Shown here: positions 1 through 9,382 of the stretch, in pieces
How positions within the stretch are numbered: the stretch's first letter is position 1
Layout of the letters: each line of letters starts with the position of its first letter
Assembly: GCF_009363555.1 (NCBI RefSeq)
Contig: NZ_CP045374.1
Coordinates: 1 to 64,000 of the forward strand
From: Sulfitobacter sp. THAF37
Lineage (GTDB): Bacteria > Pseudomonadota > Alphaproteobacteria > Rhodobacterales > Rhodobacteraceae
Direction of reading: 5' to 3'
Length of the DNA stretch: 64,000 nucleotides
Program-made: the position numbers and the translations under genes
The notes under the pieces: generated by a model
The model's input: the letters and a program-made list of their open reading frames with translations, nothing else
Told to the model about the DNA's origin: nothing
The model's database searches: none

Positions 1-731
1 GGGGGCGCGGCGAGCGCCCGCTTGGGCAGGATCGAGATGCCCAGATTGTGCCGAACCAGGGCTTCGACACCTTCGAAAGAGTTCACATCCATCTTTGACA
101 GGACATTGATCCTGTTCCTGTGCAGGTAGGCCTCCGCGCGACGGGAAAGCGCGGTGCTGCGGGTGAACCAGATGAAGGGACGTGTGCGCAGGATCGTGTG
201 GTAGTCGTCGGATTGCTCCAGATCCGACACCCACAGTTGGAACGGTTCGGTGCAGACCGGAAAGGTGGCGAGGTTCGGATAAGACGTGCCGGGGTCAGTC
301 ACCAGGGCCACATGGATCGACCCGTCCAGAACCATGTTGATCAGGTCGTGCGACAGTGCCGATATCAATTCAATCTCAAGGTCCGCGTGTTCGACGCTCA
401 GCTGGGCGAGTGTGGGTGCCAAGAGCTGTTGAATGGTGGAAGGGGCCGCCCCCACCGAAACCCTTCCGAAGAACCGCTTGGTATCCGCCAGCGCCTGAAT
501 GTCGCTTACGACATCCTCCATCCGGCGCGCATGTTCGACAAGGGCCAGCCCCTGTCCGGTCAGGATGGGCGGCCGCTTGGACCGGTCGAGGATCGAGAAC
601 TGTAGCTCGTCCTCCAGCGCCTTGATCTGCAGGCTCACCGCCGAATGGCTGAGGTTCAGCTTCTTCGCCGCGGCATTTAGCGAGGGGCTTTGCGCCAGTT
701 CGACGACGGTGCGGAGGAAGCGTAGGTTCAT
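1..731 (-). CDS. LysR-family transcriptional regulator, 3' end cut by the window edge
   Basis: Reading the minus strand from an ATG at 731 gives a typical LysR N-terminus (MNLRFLRTVVELAQ), with a winged helix-turn-helix in the first ~60 residues (NAAAKKLNLSHSAVSLQIK) followed by the start of the periplasmic-binding-protein-like effector domain. About 243 residues lie in the window and the frame is still open at base 1, so roughly the last 50-60 residues of a usual ~300-residue LysR protein are missing. It points away from the decayed molybdoenzyme fragment downstream of base 1090, so no intact divergent target gene remains beside it. The true target is unknown. The family call is firm. Confidence 0.9.
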   Translation of the reverse strand, partial: MNLRFLRTVVELAQSPSLNAAAKKLNLSHSAVSLQIKALEDELQFSILDRSKRPPILTGQGLALVEHARRMEDVVSDIQALADTKRFFGRVSVGAAPSTIQQLLAPTLAQLSVEHADLEIELISALSHDLINMVLDGSIHVALVTDPGTSYPNLATFPVCTEPFQLWVSDLEQSDDYHTILRTRPFIWFTRSTALSRRAEAYLHRNRINVLSKMDVNSFEGVEALVRHNLGISILPKRALAAP

Positions 732-1089
732 GATCTCACTCTGTCGCTTTCCCCGACGATACCGGCCTGACACCCGGTCGACCAACCGAAAAATCCGGCG
801 GCGCCAGGCGCCTTGTCCCGCACATCACAGATGTTCCACGCTGGAGGGCAACCGGAACATCTGTTTGCTGGACCTTCAGTCGGTACAGGGACGCTTTGCC
901 GGACCCGACGGGCCGGGGTGTCGACCTGAACGAAGACTTCATGCGCAAGCATTTGATTGTCATCACCCTGTCCTGATCAAGATTTCACGGGCCGCGGATT
1001 GGCCCCGGCCCGCGAAGACACACGAGGCAAAACCACGATGCCACAAAGAATTCCGCATTGCAGTCACTGGGGTGCTTTCACCTGCCTGT
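732..1089. other. Gene-free stretch upstream of the LysR gene
   Basis: About 360 bases between the start of the LysR gene and the molybdoenzyme remnant. I see no convincing reading frame on either strand; open frames here lack recognisable motifs. It should hold the LysR promoter and probably the eroded 5' part of whatever gene the remnant at 1090 belonged to. Confidence 0.4.
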
Positions 1090-1473
1090 TTTTCAAGCCA
1101 GCCGCCGGGCCGCCTGCACAGCCAGCTGGAAACTGGCCCCTCCAGCCGCGAGCAGAAGCGGAAGGGGCGCGAACGGGTTCGCATGCACCCTGCCGATGCG
1201 CAGGCCCGACAGATCGAAGAGGGGGATACCGTGCGTCAGGGCGTGCTGGTGCTGCCGGTGGGGTCGTGGCTGACACGGGACCCTGACAGCGGGTTGGACC
1301 TGTCGGGAAATCCGAATGTCCTGACCCCTGATATTCCGACTTCCGCCTTCGGGCAGGGACCATCGGCACAGACCTGCATGGTCCATCTGGAAGCCGTTGC
1401 AGCAGACCCGCGCGACAGCATGGAGGTCTACCAGCAAGAAATCGAAACCCTGTTCCCACGGGACAGCGGTTGA
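1090..1473 (+). pseudogene. Remnant of a biotin sulfoxide/TMAO-reductase-like molybdopterin oxidoreductase (C-terminal end)
   Basis: One frame of the plus strand encodes a stretch resembling the C-terminal molybdopterin-dinucleotide-binding domain of the BisC/TorA/DorA branch of the DMSO reductase family: a GRLHSQLETG segment, then MHPADAQARQIEEGD, then DSGLDLSGNPNVLTPDI and QGPSAQTCMVHLE. In the family the IEEGD element is followed by a VRVFNDRG-type strand and loop before the VLLPTGAW-type segment. Here VLVLPVGSW follows almost at once, so about 20 residues are deleted. Nothing of the ~600 upstream residues (Mo ligand region) is present. I infer a dead gene whose body was lost by deletion. 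The frame ends at a stop at 1471-1473. Assignment to the BisC branch rests on remembered family motifs. Confidence 0.7.
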
Positions 1474-1555
1474 ATTTACCCCGGGCCGGATGCGTCTATG
1501 CCCGGCCCGGCGCAGGATCGACACGCAATACAATCACTTTCTGAAAGGACACGAC

Positions 1556-2125
1556 ATGGCAGAAAAACCCATCAGCAGATACCCGACCCCCACGCTTGAG
1601 GAGATGCCCGAGGACATTCGCGAAACCATCCTTGGTGTACAGGAGAAGGCAGGCTTCATCCCGAATGTGTTCCTGACCCTCGCACACCGCCCGGAAGAGT
1701 TTCGCGCCTTCATGGCCTACCACGACACGCTGATGGAAAAGGACAGCGGTCTGACCAAGGCGGACCGCGAGATGATCATCGTCGCCACGTCCAACGACAA
1801 CGGCTGTCAGTATTGCGTGGTCGCACATGGCGCGATCCTGCGCATCCGCGCCAAGGACCCGCTGATCGCCGATCAGGTGGCGGTGAACTACCGCAAAGCG
1901 GATATCACGCCGCGCCAGAACGCGATGCTGGACTTCGCCATGAAGGTGTCGAAGGACGCACAGGCGATTTGCGATGCCGATTTCGAACACCTGCGGACGC
2001 ATGGGTTTACAGATGAAGATATCTGGGACATCGCCGGTGTGACGGCATTCTTCGGCCTGTCCAACCGGATGGCAAATTTCACCTCGATGCGGCCGAACGC
2101 GGAATTCTACACCATGAGAAGATAG
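1556..2125 (+). CDS. Carboxymuconolactone decarboxylase / AhpD-like (peroxidase-related) protein
   Basis: 189 residues from an ATG at 1556 preceded by GAAAGGA at good spacing. The fold family is CMD/AhpD: an N-terminal extension (PTLEEMPEDIRETI), a helix-rich region, and the redox motif CQYC followed by VVAHG near residue 85, the CxxC-x3-H pattern used in AhpD for thiol-based peroxide reduction. The C-terminal half (TPRQNAMLDFA, FTDEDIWDI, ALSNRMAN-type end) matches the ~190-residue uncharacterised peroxidase-related subgroup. It stands alone, convergent with hyuB. A redox or decarboxylase role is inferred from family only; the substrate is unknown. Confidence 0.85.
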   Translation: MAEKPISRYPTPTLEEMPEDIRETILGVQEKAGFIPNVFLTLAHRPEEFRAFMAYHDTLMEKDSGLTKADREMIIVATSNDNGCQYCVVAHGAILRIRAKDPLIADQVAVNYRKADITPRQNAMLDFAMKVSKDAQAICDADFEHLRTHGFTDEDIWDIAGVTAFFGLSNRMANFTSMRPNAEFYTMRR

Positions 2126-2127
2126 AC

Positions 2128-2143
2128 GCCCCGGCGGCGGGGC
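2128..2143. terminator. GC-rich hairpin between convergent genes
   Basis: GCCCCG and CGGGGC separated by four bases form a 6-bp stem exactly in the gap between the convergent AhpD-like gene and hyuB. There is no clear T-tract on either side, so a bidirectional terminator is likely but not certain. Confidence 0.4.
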
Positions 2144-2155
2144 GCCCGTATCTCG

Positions 2156-3865
2156 CTACAGCGCCTCGCCCCTGCGTATCGCTTCCTCGATTTCCGCGAT
2201 CTCTTTCGCGTCCAGCCCGTAGTCGCGGGCGGCTGTCTCGGCGGAAATGTAGCCGCGTGCAAAGTCGCGCCGGACCAAAGCCTTGTCACGGCTTTGGGGG
2301 TCGCCGTAGCCCGCGCCACCAGGGAAAGCCATGACGACCTTCCTGCCATGCGGGACAAACTGCTTGCCCTTCACGCGCATTTCCGTGCCATCGTCCAATG
2401 CGATGGTGGTGGGCGCACCGTTCAGGCCGCCGCGACTGCCCCGTGCCGGATGCTGGCCGCGGTCGAACATGGCCTGAATGTCGAATTCATGCCCTTCCAT
2501 CGCGCCCACTTCCATGAACTGCCCCAGCCCGCCGCGCGTGCGGCCCGCGCCGCCGCTGTCGGGGCGCAGTTCCTTGCGCCAGATGATGACAGGGCCTGCG
2601 TGCTCGGTCGCCTCGATCGGCATGGTCATCACACCGGAGGGGAAGGCCGTCGCGTTCAGCCCGTCGAACTCTGGCCGCGCCCCTGACCCGCCGGAGTTGA
2701 AGGTCAGCACCTCGGACCGCCGCGCATCCGCCGGGGCAGGCGCATCGGACCGGGGCCGAAGCGAGACCTGGAAATTGCACAGACAGCCCGCGCCCTCTGC
2801 CGGAACAAGTCCGGGCACGATCTTGTCAAAGGCGTTGAACACCGTGTCCGGTACGAAGTGCCCGACGATGTGCCGCAGCGCGACAGGTGCGGGGTGCACC
2901 GCGTTGACGATGGTGTTCTCCGGCGCTTCGATCTCGAAAGGGGCCAGCGAGGCATGGTTGTTCGGAATCTCAGGCGCAATCGCCACTTTCAGCGCATAAC
3001 AGGCATAGGCCTTGGTGTAGACCAGCGGACAGTTGATGCCCTTCTTGTCCAGCCCGCTTGTGCCGGTGAAATCCGACACGATCCGGTCTTCATGCACTGT
3101 AACCCGGACCTTCAGCGTGATCGGCACATCGAAGCCGTCAACGGTCATCTCGCCCTCCGCCGAGGTGCGGGGCAGGGCGGTGATCCGTTCCAGCGTGGCG
3201 CGACGGGAATTATCGAGGATGAATTCGGCGATCCCTTCCAGATCAGCGAGTTCGAATTCCGTCATCATCTCGATCAGCCGGCGATGGCCGATCTCGTTGC
3301 AGGTGGCCAGCGCATACATGTCGCCGATCAGCTGGTCGGGTTCGCGAACGTTGCCGCGCACGATACGGATCAGCGTCTCGTCCACCTCGCCACGTTCGGC
3401 AAACTTCATGATGGGAAGATACAAACCCTCCTCGTAGATGCTCGCCGCATCGGCGCCAAAGCCACGACCGCCAATATCGACGATATGAGCGGTGCAGGCG
3501 AAGAAACCGACAAGAACGCCGTTGTGAAAGGACGGCGTGACCATGGTGATGTCGTGCAGGTGGCCGGTGCCTTCCCAGGGGTCGTTGGTCAGGTACACGT
3601 CCCCCTCGAACATGTTCTGGCGGCCGATCCGCCGGATGAAATGCGCCACCGCGTCGGCCATGGCATTGACGTGCCCCGGTGTCCCCGTCACCGCCTGCGC
3701 CAGCATCCGGCCATGGGTGTCATAAACCCCCGCCGACAGATCGCCCGCCTCGCGAACGCTGGTGGAGAAGGCCGTGCGGACCAGCGCCTGCGCCTGTTCC
3801 TCGACGACCGAGATCAGGCGGTTCCACATCACCTGGAAAGAGACATTGGAATGTTTGGTTGCCAT
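2156..3865 (-). CDS. Hydantoinase B/oxoprolinase beta subunit family protein
   Basis: 569 residues, a usual length for the HyuB family. Family features are visible: the N-terminal SFQVMWNRLISVVEEQAQ element, an LTNDPWEGTGHLHDI segment near residue 95, TSGLDKKGINCPLVYT, and the C-terminal glycine-rich PGGAGYGDP. HyuB pairs with HyuA to form ATP-dependent amide- or ketone-activating enzymes such as N-methylhydantoinase, 5-oxoprolinase and acetophenone carboxylase; the cyclic or carbonyl substrate cannot be told from sequence. The gene lies 3 bases downstream of hyuA and is surely co-transcribed with it. The ATG at 3865 is the natural start. Confidence 0.9.
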   Translation of the reverse strand: MATKHSNVSFQVMWNRLISVVEEQAQALVRTAFSTSVREAGDLSAGVYDTHGRMLAQAVTGTPGHVNAMADAVAHFIRRIGRQNMFEGDVYLTNDPWEGTGHLHDITMVTPSFHNGVLVGFFACTAHIVDIGGRGFGADAASIYEEGLYLPIMKFAERGEVDETLIRIVRGNVREPDQLIGDMYALATCNEIGHRRLIEMMTEFELADLEGIAEFILDNSRRATLERITALPRTSAEGEMTVDGFDVPITLKVRVTVHEDRIVSDFTGTSGLDKKGINCPLVYTKAYACYALKVAIAPEIPNNHASLAPFEIEAPENTIVNAVHPAPVALRHIVGHFVPDTVFNAFDKIVPGLVPAEGAGCLCNFQVSLRPRSDAPAPADARRSEVLTFNSGGSGARPEFDGLNATAFPSGVMTMPIEATEHAGPVIIWRKELRPDSGGAGRTRGGLGQFMEVGAMEGHEFDIQAMFDRGQHPARGSRGGLNGAPTTIALDDGTEMRVKGKQFVPHGRKVVMAFPGGAGYGDPQSRDKALVRRDFARGYISAETAARDYGLDAKEIAEIEEAIRRGEAL

Positions 3866-3868
3866 CGG

Positions 3869-5950
3869 TCAGGCTCCTTTCAGGACAATGTCGATGCAGC
3901 CGTCGGGCCGTTGAACGGCGGCGCGGCTGTCGGGAATGATGATGGTGGTTTCGTCTTCGGTCATCGCGGCGGGGCCTTGAACGGCATGGCCGGGTTTCAG
4001 GCCCGCCCGTTCAACAACCTGCGCCGCGATGAAGGCCCCCAGGCCCGCGTCGAAAAGCTGCCGTGTGCCGCTGGAGTCTGCCGCGACCTGGTCTTTGCCG
4101 ATCTCGACCGGCGCCACCTTTTCCGGCGGTGTCGTGGCATTCACCGACCAGACCGTGATTTCGATATCCATGCCGGAAACCGTGCGCCCGAAGAGCTTGG
4201 CGTATTCTTCTTCGAACCGCGCAAGGAAGGTGTCGGCGTCCGGGGTCATCGCCTGCGCCTCGGTCAGGTCAATGGGGATTTCCCAGCCCTGTCCGGCGTA
4301 CCGCATGTAGACCTTGAACTCTGCCTGGATCGGGCTGACCTCATCGCAGGTCCGCACGAAACCGGTGGCCTCGTCCCGCAGCTCGGTCAGCAGATCGCGG
4401 ATGACGGTTTCGTCAAAGTCGCTCAGCCGCATGTAGACGGAGCGGTTGGCCTCGAAGCTGAAAGGCGCGCGCAGGAAACCGATGGCCGACCCCACACCGG
4501 CGCCGGGCGGCACGATCAGGCGGGACACGCCCAGCTTCTCGCACAGCCGACCGGCGTGCAGGGGGGCCGCGCCGCCAAAGGCGATCATCGTGTATTCCGA
4601 CAGATCTTCGCCGTTCTCGACCGCATGAACCCGCGCGGCGTTGGCCATGTTCTCGTCCACCATCTCGGCGACGCCAAAGGCGGCCTCGACGGCCTCCATG
4701 TCGAGCTCGCTGCCGATGTGGGCATTCAGGGCATCATGGGACTGCGTTGTATCGAGCTTGATCGACCCACCCGCGAAATTGTCGGGGTCCAGCTTGCCCA
4801 GAACCAGGTCGGCATCGGTTACTGCAGGCCGGTCACCGCCGCGCCCGTAGCAGGCAGGGCCCGGTTCGGACCCGGCGCTTTCCGGCCCGACGCGGATCTG
4901 GCGCATCGTATCCACATGCGCCAGCGACCCGCCGCCCGCCCCGATCTCGACCATGTCGATCACCGGGATCGAAATCGGCATGCCGGAGCCCTTCTTGAAC
5001 CGGTAAGTCCGCGCAACCTCGAACACGCGGCTGGTCTTGGGCGTCTGGTTCTTGATCAGGCAGATCTTGGCGGTGGTGCCGCCCATGTCAAAGCTCAGCA
5101 CCTTGTCCAGCCCGTACCGCGCCGCGATATGCGCCGCAAAGACAGCGCCACCGGCAGGGCCGCTTTCGACCAGACGCACGGGGAAGTCGGCCGCATTCTG
5201 AATGGAGATAATTCCACCCCCCGAATGCATCAGGAAAATGCGGCAATCGACGCCCTCATCTCGCAAACGGTCTTCGAGACGGCCCAGATAAGAGGCCATC
5301 AGCGGCTTGATGAAGGCGTTGGCAACCACCGTGTTGAAACGTTCGTATTCCCGCATCTGGGGCGACACTTCGGCAGAAATCGACACCGCCACATCAGGCA
5401 GGCGTTCGGCCAGAACATCGCGGATCAGGCGTTCGTGATCCGGGTTCAGATAGGAGTGGATCAAACCGACCGCGACGCTTTCGACTTTGGCTTCCGCGAT
5501 CCGGTCGGCAACCGCTTCGACCGCCGCGCGATCAAGCGGGATCATGACCTCGCCGCGGGCATTCACACGCTCGGGCACCGTGAACCGCATCTGGCGCGGC
5601 AACAACGGCTCGGGCAGGGTCAGGTTCAGATCGTATTGTTCGAACCGGCTTTCCGTCCGCATCTCAATCACGTCCCGGAACCCTTCCGTCGTGATCAGGG
5701 CGGTTTTCGCACCGCGCCGTTCAATCAGCGCGTTTGTCGCCAGGGTCGTGCCGTGGATGATCTGCCCGATATCGGCGGGCGAAATTCCGGCCTTGGCACA
5801 GACCTGGTGCATCCCGTCGATGATCGCGTTTTCGGGAGCTGCATAGGTGGTCAGCACCTTGGTGGAATATTGCACGCCGCCTTTTTCCAGGACAACGTCG
5901 GTAAAGGTCCCGCCGATGTCGACGCCAAGACGATTTGTTGCTAACTTCAT
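3869..5950 (-). CDS. Hydantoinase A/oxoprolinase alpha subunit family protein
   Basis: 693 residues beginning MKLATNRLGVDIGGTFTD; the DIGGTFTD phosphate-binding loop of the actin-like ATPase fold is at residues 10-17. Further family landmarks are HGTTLATNALIERRGAKTAL, GGIISIQNA, SFDMGGTTAKICL and GGAAPLHAG. With HyuB it should form an ATP-dependent hydrolase or carboxylase of the hydantoinase/5-oxoprolinase/acetophenone-carboxylase group in the cytoplasm. The order hyuA-hyuB with a LysR gene upstream on the same strand suggests a substrate-induced catabolic operon. No hydantoin racemase, carbamoylase or third subunit gene follows, so a 5-oxoprolinase-like or other single-step role is as likely as hydantoin use. 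Confidence 0.9.
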   Translation of the reverse strand: MKLATNRLGVDIGGTFTDVVLEKGGVQYSTKVLTTYAAPENAIIDGMHQVCAKAGISPADIGQIIHGTTLATNALIERRGAKTALITTEGFRDVIEMRTESRFEQYDLNLTLPEPLLPRQMRFTVPERVNARGEVMIPLDRAAVEAVADRIAEAKVESVAVGLIHSYLNPDHERLIRDVLAERLPDVAVSISAEVSPQMREYERFNTVVANAFIKPLMASYLGRLEDRLRDEGVDCRIFLMHSGGGIISIQNAADFPVRLVESGPAGGAVFAAHIAARYGLDKVLSFDMGGTTAKICLIKNQTPKTSRVFEVARTYRFKKGSGMPISIPVIDMVEIGAGGGSLAHVDTMRQIRVGPESAGSEPGPACYGRGGDRPAVTDADLVLGKLDPDNFAGGSIKLDTTQSHDALNAHIGSELDMEAVEAAFGVAEMVDENMANAARVHAVENGEDLSEYTMIAFGGAAPLHAGRLCEKLGVSRLIVPPGAGVGSAIGFLRAPFSFEANRSVYMRLSDFDETVIRDLLTELRDEATGFVRTCDEVSPIQAEFKVYMRYAGQGWEIPIDLTEAQAMTPDADTFLARFEEEYAKLFGRTVSGMDIEITVWSVNATTPPEKVAPVEIGKDQVAADSSGTRQLFDAGLGAFIAAQVVERAGLKPGHAVQGPAAMTEDETTIIIPDSRAAVQRPDGCIDIVLKGA

Positions 5951-6086
5951 TCTGTCTCTCTCTCACGATCGTGCAAAAGGATGGGCCTTGCCCCCTCCCG
6001 CCTGCGTCCTTGCCTTCGCCGACGCGGTGGTGTGGGCATGCCAAGTCTTTACATAGCGGGCAGATCAGGACAAATTTTTATATCTT

Positions 6087-7016
6087 CTATGGGTGATAAG
6101 GTTTCTTGATCGAATCTTCCCAGTCCGATGCCGTCTCTACCGCATATCCGGCGGCGACCGAGACGAACCTCGGGACGCGGCTGTCGTCGAAACACGCGCG
6201 AAACTCAAGCGCGGTCGGCAGCCAGTCGGTGGTGACTTCGACCAGGCTTCCGGCCTTGAGCTGATCGCGGACAAGGGCGATGGGCAAAAGGGCGAAGCCC
6301 ACGCCGTCAATCGCCATCTGAACGCAGGAGGCAAGGCTGCTGGAGTAGACGATCTGATCCGTCGCCAGCTTTTCGGCTTCGGCGAATCTGGCCAGTTCCC
6401 GCGTGGCCAACGTGTGCCTGCCGTGGGTAAGAACCGGAGATTTCAGCAGGGCGGTCATCGACGTGTTCCCGGCGTTGATCCCCGTCAGCCCCGGCGCCGC
6501 AATCCAGGCATAGGGATAGGTGCGAAGCGGCAGGGAGTTACCGATGTCCGGCCCCGACGATCCGACGAGCAGCGCCAGATCAACCTGGCCCGCCGCCAGT
6601 TGCTTTTCGATCTCGGTGGACAGGCCCACCTCCAGTTCGACGCCGACCGACGGATAGACCTCGCGGAACCGGCGCAGAAAGGCATGCAACCAGGTGCAGG
6701 CGATCAGCTCAGTCACCCCAAGCCGCAGCCGGTCCTCCACCAGGTCCCGCCGCTCTGCCGCTTCCAGAAAGGCCTCCGCGTTCCACAACACCTGCCGCGC
6801 AGAGACCAACAGCGTCTTGCCCTGGTCCGTCAACCGCACGGAGCCCGCGTCGCGATGCATGAGAATGATGCCAAGACTGTCCTCCAGAGAGGATATCCGG
6901 CTGGAAATATTCGGCTGTGTCGTGCCGAGAATGGCCGCCGCCTTGCGAAAGGACCCCATGTCAACGACGCCAACAAAGGCTTCCAGTTGCTTCAGGGTGA
7001 TACGGCTTTTTATCAT
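6087..7016 (-). CDS. LysR-family transcriptional regulator next to hyuAB
   Basis: About 309 residues from an ATG at 7016 (MIKSRITLKQLEAF). A longer frame reaching 7070 would need a TTG start and adds 18 residues not typical for the family, so I prefer the ATG. The helix-turn-helix is FRKAAAILGTTQPNISSRISSLED (residues about 20-45), followed by the LysR effector-binding domain. It precedes hyuAB on the same strand with 136 bases between; that gap holds an AT-rich segment around 6050-6090 that could be the hyu promoter. Control of hyuAB is inferred from position. A divergent GntR-type gene begins on the other side. Confidence 0.88.
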   Translation of the reverse strand: MIKSRITLKQLEAFVGVVDMGSFRKAAAILGTTQPNISSRISSLEDSLGIILMHRDAGSVRLTDQGKTLLVSARQVLWNAEAFLEAAERRDLVEDRLRLGVTELIACTWLHAFLRRFREVYPSVGVELEVGLSTEIEKQLAAGQVDLALLVGSSGPDIGNSLPLRTYPYAWIAAPGLTGINAGNTSMTALLKSPVLTHGRHTLATRELARFAEAEKLATDQIVYSSSLASCVQMAIDGVGFALLPIALVRDQLKAGSLVEVTTDWLPTALEFRACFDDSRVPRFVSVAAGYAVETASDWEDSIKKPYHP

Positions 7017-7228
7017 GCGCTGATACTCGATCACTATTTTGGATCGTCTGTCAACATCCAGCAGATCCAATCATTCGCGTGATCGTCGCAGACGGGGCCA
7101 GGTCTATTGTCTATGCATATCTTATTATGTATGGATTTATCGTCGGGCTTTGCGCCCTGTACAACAACACAAAAGATCCAAGGCCGATCTGACCGCCGGA
7201 TTGACCGAATTAAACGTGAGAACCGCTG
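7017..7228. promoter_or_regulatory. Divergent intergenic region between LysR and GntR genes
   Basis: This 212-base gap is clearly more AT-rich (around 7105-7175) than its surroundings and separates two divergently transcribed regulators, so it should hold both promoters. I cannot define a specific operator by eye. Confidence 0.4.
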
Positions 7229-7918
7229 ATGACCGTGACCTTCAAGGACGTCAAGGCCGACCTGCTGGACCAGATTGCCCGCGGCGCGCTTCAACCGGGC
7301 AGCCTGATTCCGGGTGAGACGGACCTGGCCGAAAAGTACGGCTGCGCGAGAGCCACGGTCAACCGGGCGATGCGCGAACTGGCGGAGGAGGGCATCGTCG
7401 AACGCAAACGCAAGGCAGGCACCCGCGTTCGCATGTCACCGATCCGTCATGCGCGGTTTTCGATCCCCATCGTGCGCGAAGAGATCGAGGCAAGCGGCGC
7501 GGTTTACCGGTATGCCCTGATCGAACACCATAAGCAGGAGGCGCCGGATTGGCTGCGCGGACGCTTGGCGCTGGCGAGTGGCCAGATGGCCGTGCATGTG
7601 ATCTGTATGCACTGGGCCGACGGAATTCCGTACCAGCACGAAGACCGATGGATAAACCCAGAGATCGTGCCGAGCGTATTGGAGGCCGATTTTTCGGTCA
7701 GCAGTCCGAACGAATGGTTGCTGTCCGAGGTGCCGTTTTCGAACGCCGAAATCTGCTTTACAGCGGTTGAGGCCGATCGGGACCTTGCGGATCACCTGGG
7801 CTGCATTCCCGGCAATGCCTTGTTCCGCACGGAACGCACGACATGGTTGCGCGACGGGGCGATCACACTTGTGCGCCTGACCAACCGGCCCGGGCATCGG
7901 ATGACCACGAGGTATTAA
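7229..7918 (+). CDS. GntR/HutC-type transcriptional regulator with UTRA domain
   Basis: 229 residues from an ATG at 7229. The N-terminal GntR winged helix is complete (VKADLLDQIARGALQPGSL, then PGETDLAEKYGCARATVNRAMRELAEEGIVERKRKAGTRV), followed by a UTRA ligand-binding domain of the HutC subfamily, ending GAITLVRLTNRPGHRMTTRY. HutC-type members sense small metabolites such as urocanate and usually repress neighbouring catabolic genes. The next gene downstream runs the other way, so its target could be on the divergent side or elsewhere. In HutC proteins the R-T-x-W-x4 strand near residue 195 is typical and is visible here (RTERTTWLRDG). Confidence 0.88.
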   Translation: MTVTFKDVKADLLDQIARGALQPGSLIPGETDLAEKYGCARATVNRAMRELAEEGIVERKRKAGTRVRMSPIRHARFSIPIVREEIEASGAVYRYALIEHHKQEAPDWLRGRLALASGQMAVHVICMHWADGIPYQHEDRWINPEIVPSVLEADFSVSSPNEWLLSEVPFSNAEICFTAVEADRDLADHLGCIPGNALFRTERTTWLRDGAITLVRLTNRPGHRMTTRY

Positions 7919-7970
7919 ATCTCCGGGGGGCGGGGTCACACCCTCGTCGTCTATGTCATGGCGTTGACTG

Positions 7971-9041
7971 TTATTGCCCCGGTTCCGGGTCCCGGCGTCG
8001 TTCCATCCTGTCGATCCAGGTCACGATCCACGGAATGTTCGGCATGAAGATGAAGATCCGGGTCAGCTGAAAAGCCGTGACCAGTGCCAGGTCGATGCCC
8101 AGGAACTTGGCCGTCAGGGCCATTTCCGTGACTCCCCCAGGAGCCAGGCCCAGCACCAGCACTTCCCAGTCGAGCCCCGTCATCGCCGCGAGGGCGACGC
8201 CCAGTGCGGACACCACGGAAAGCAGCATCAGGGTGCCGACAGCTGTTGTGACTGCAAGGCGCCTGCCATTTACAAGCAGTTCCCGGCGGAACGTACTGCC
8301 GAGCCAAGTGCCCAGCACGACCTGCGCGGCTGAAAGGATCACCGGCGGGAAGGCGGTGGGATGCAGGCCGGAGGCGGCAGCCACCGCGGAAAAGGCGAGT
8401 GGTCCAAGGAAATAGGGATTTGACAGGCGCAGCTTCTTGAAAGTCAGCGCGCCGCCGATTGCCAGCAGCGCGAGAAAGCCGTTGCCCAGCAGATCGAAGG
8501 TGCCGCCTCTGACCATGCCGCTGCGGTCTGGCCAGCCCTCGACGATATAGACTGACAGCGGCACGAGAATGACCACGGCGGCGATTCGCATGGTCTGCGC
8601 CAGCACGACCGGCGCGGGATCGGCACCAACCTTTTCGGCCATGACCGCCGCTTCGACCGGGCTGGTCGGAAAGGTGGCAAGGAAGGCATGCGACAACCGC
8701 AGATGTGACATGCGGGCGATGATCACGGCGACCCCGCCTGCCAGAGCCGCGGTTGCAAGCGCCGCGCCGACCAGCAGCGGGGCCAGCGACAGCAAGGCCG
8801 CGAGCGCCGCGGGCGTGAAGGCAAGCCCGACTTGGGCGGCAATCGTCATCTGACCGAAGGGCCGGGTTTTTACCGGCACGCGCGCCGTCATCAGGCCGCT
8901 CATATAGGCAGTGGCCGACAGGATCAGCGGCCCGATCATCCAAGGCAGCGGCACCCCGAGGTGCGAAAAGAGCCAGCCGACTGCGATGGCCAGGAGATAG
9001 AGGGCGCTCAGGGCAAAGCCTTGGGTCACGCGCGAGGACAA
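7971..9041 (-). CDS. AbrB-type integral membrane protein (AbrB duplication family transporter)
   Basis: 356 residues if started at the TTG at 9041, which follows an AGAAAGGA ribosome-binding site at good spacing. The frame stays open to 9344, but the extra ~100 residues are arginine/proline-rich and look like non-coding read-through. About ten hydrophobic segments occur in two similar halves, as in the AbrB duplication family: SHLGVPLPWMIGPLI in the first half and PLAFSAVAAASGLHPTAFPP with a WLGSTFRREL loop in the second. The family was often labelled 'ammonia monooxygenase'; members are putative transporters of unknown substrate. It lies 340 bases downstream of the RpiR gene on the same strand. 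Confidence 0.8.
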   Translation of the reverse strand: MSSRVTQGFALSALYLLAIAVGWLFSHLGVPLPWMIGPLILSATAYMSGLMTARVPVKTRPFGQMTIAAQVGLAFTPAALAALLSLAPLLVGAALATAALAGGVAVIIARMSHLRLSHAFLATFPTSPVEAAVMAEKVGADPAPVVLAQTMRIAAVVILVPLSVYIVEGWPDRSGMVRGGTFDLLGNGFLALLAIGGALTFKKLRLSNPYFLGPLAFSAVAAASGLHPTAFPPVILSAAQVVLGTWLGSTFRRELLVNGRRLAVTTAVGTLMLLSVVSALGVALAAMTGLDWEVLVLGLAPGGVTEMALTAKFLGIDLALVTAFQLTRIFIFMPNIPWIVTWIDRMERRRDPEPGQ

Positions 9042-9382
9042 GAGGGCGGGTCCTTTCTGCTGGGCCGCAACTGCATGGCAGGGGCAGGGCGGCAATCGGT
9101 CAACTCGTGGGTATCGCCCCAGGCTGACAAAGCAAAGGGGCGGAAAGGTGCGGAGACCGGATGCGCACGGTTCTTCAGGTATTTGCAGGAAAGCCCCTCG
9201 GGTTAACTTTTGATTGGGGCGGGCGGAGGTCCGGTTCTGCTTCACACCGGGACCATCCGGACGAAGCCATGAACCGCGCGGTCGACATCTTCGGCGCAGT
9301 CGACATTCACGGAATATCCACCGGGCAGAGATTGATGGACGCACGATCGTACCGGCTCGTGCCCCCGTCGGGCATCACAAAA
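9042..9382. other. Gene-free stretch between the abrB-like and RpiR genes
   Basis: About 340 bases. Open frames here on both strands lack recognisable motifs. Apart from the ribosome-binding site for the TTG start at 9041, I see no clear hairpin or repeat. It probably carries the promoter for the AbrB-type gene. Confidence 0.4.

Noticed and set aside
2858..5944. Very long open frame on the plus strand (over 1000 codons)
   Set aside because: It is antisense to hyuB and hyuA in a high-GC region; its His/Arg/Asp-rich composition shows it is a shadow of the real genes.
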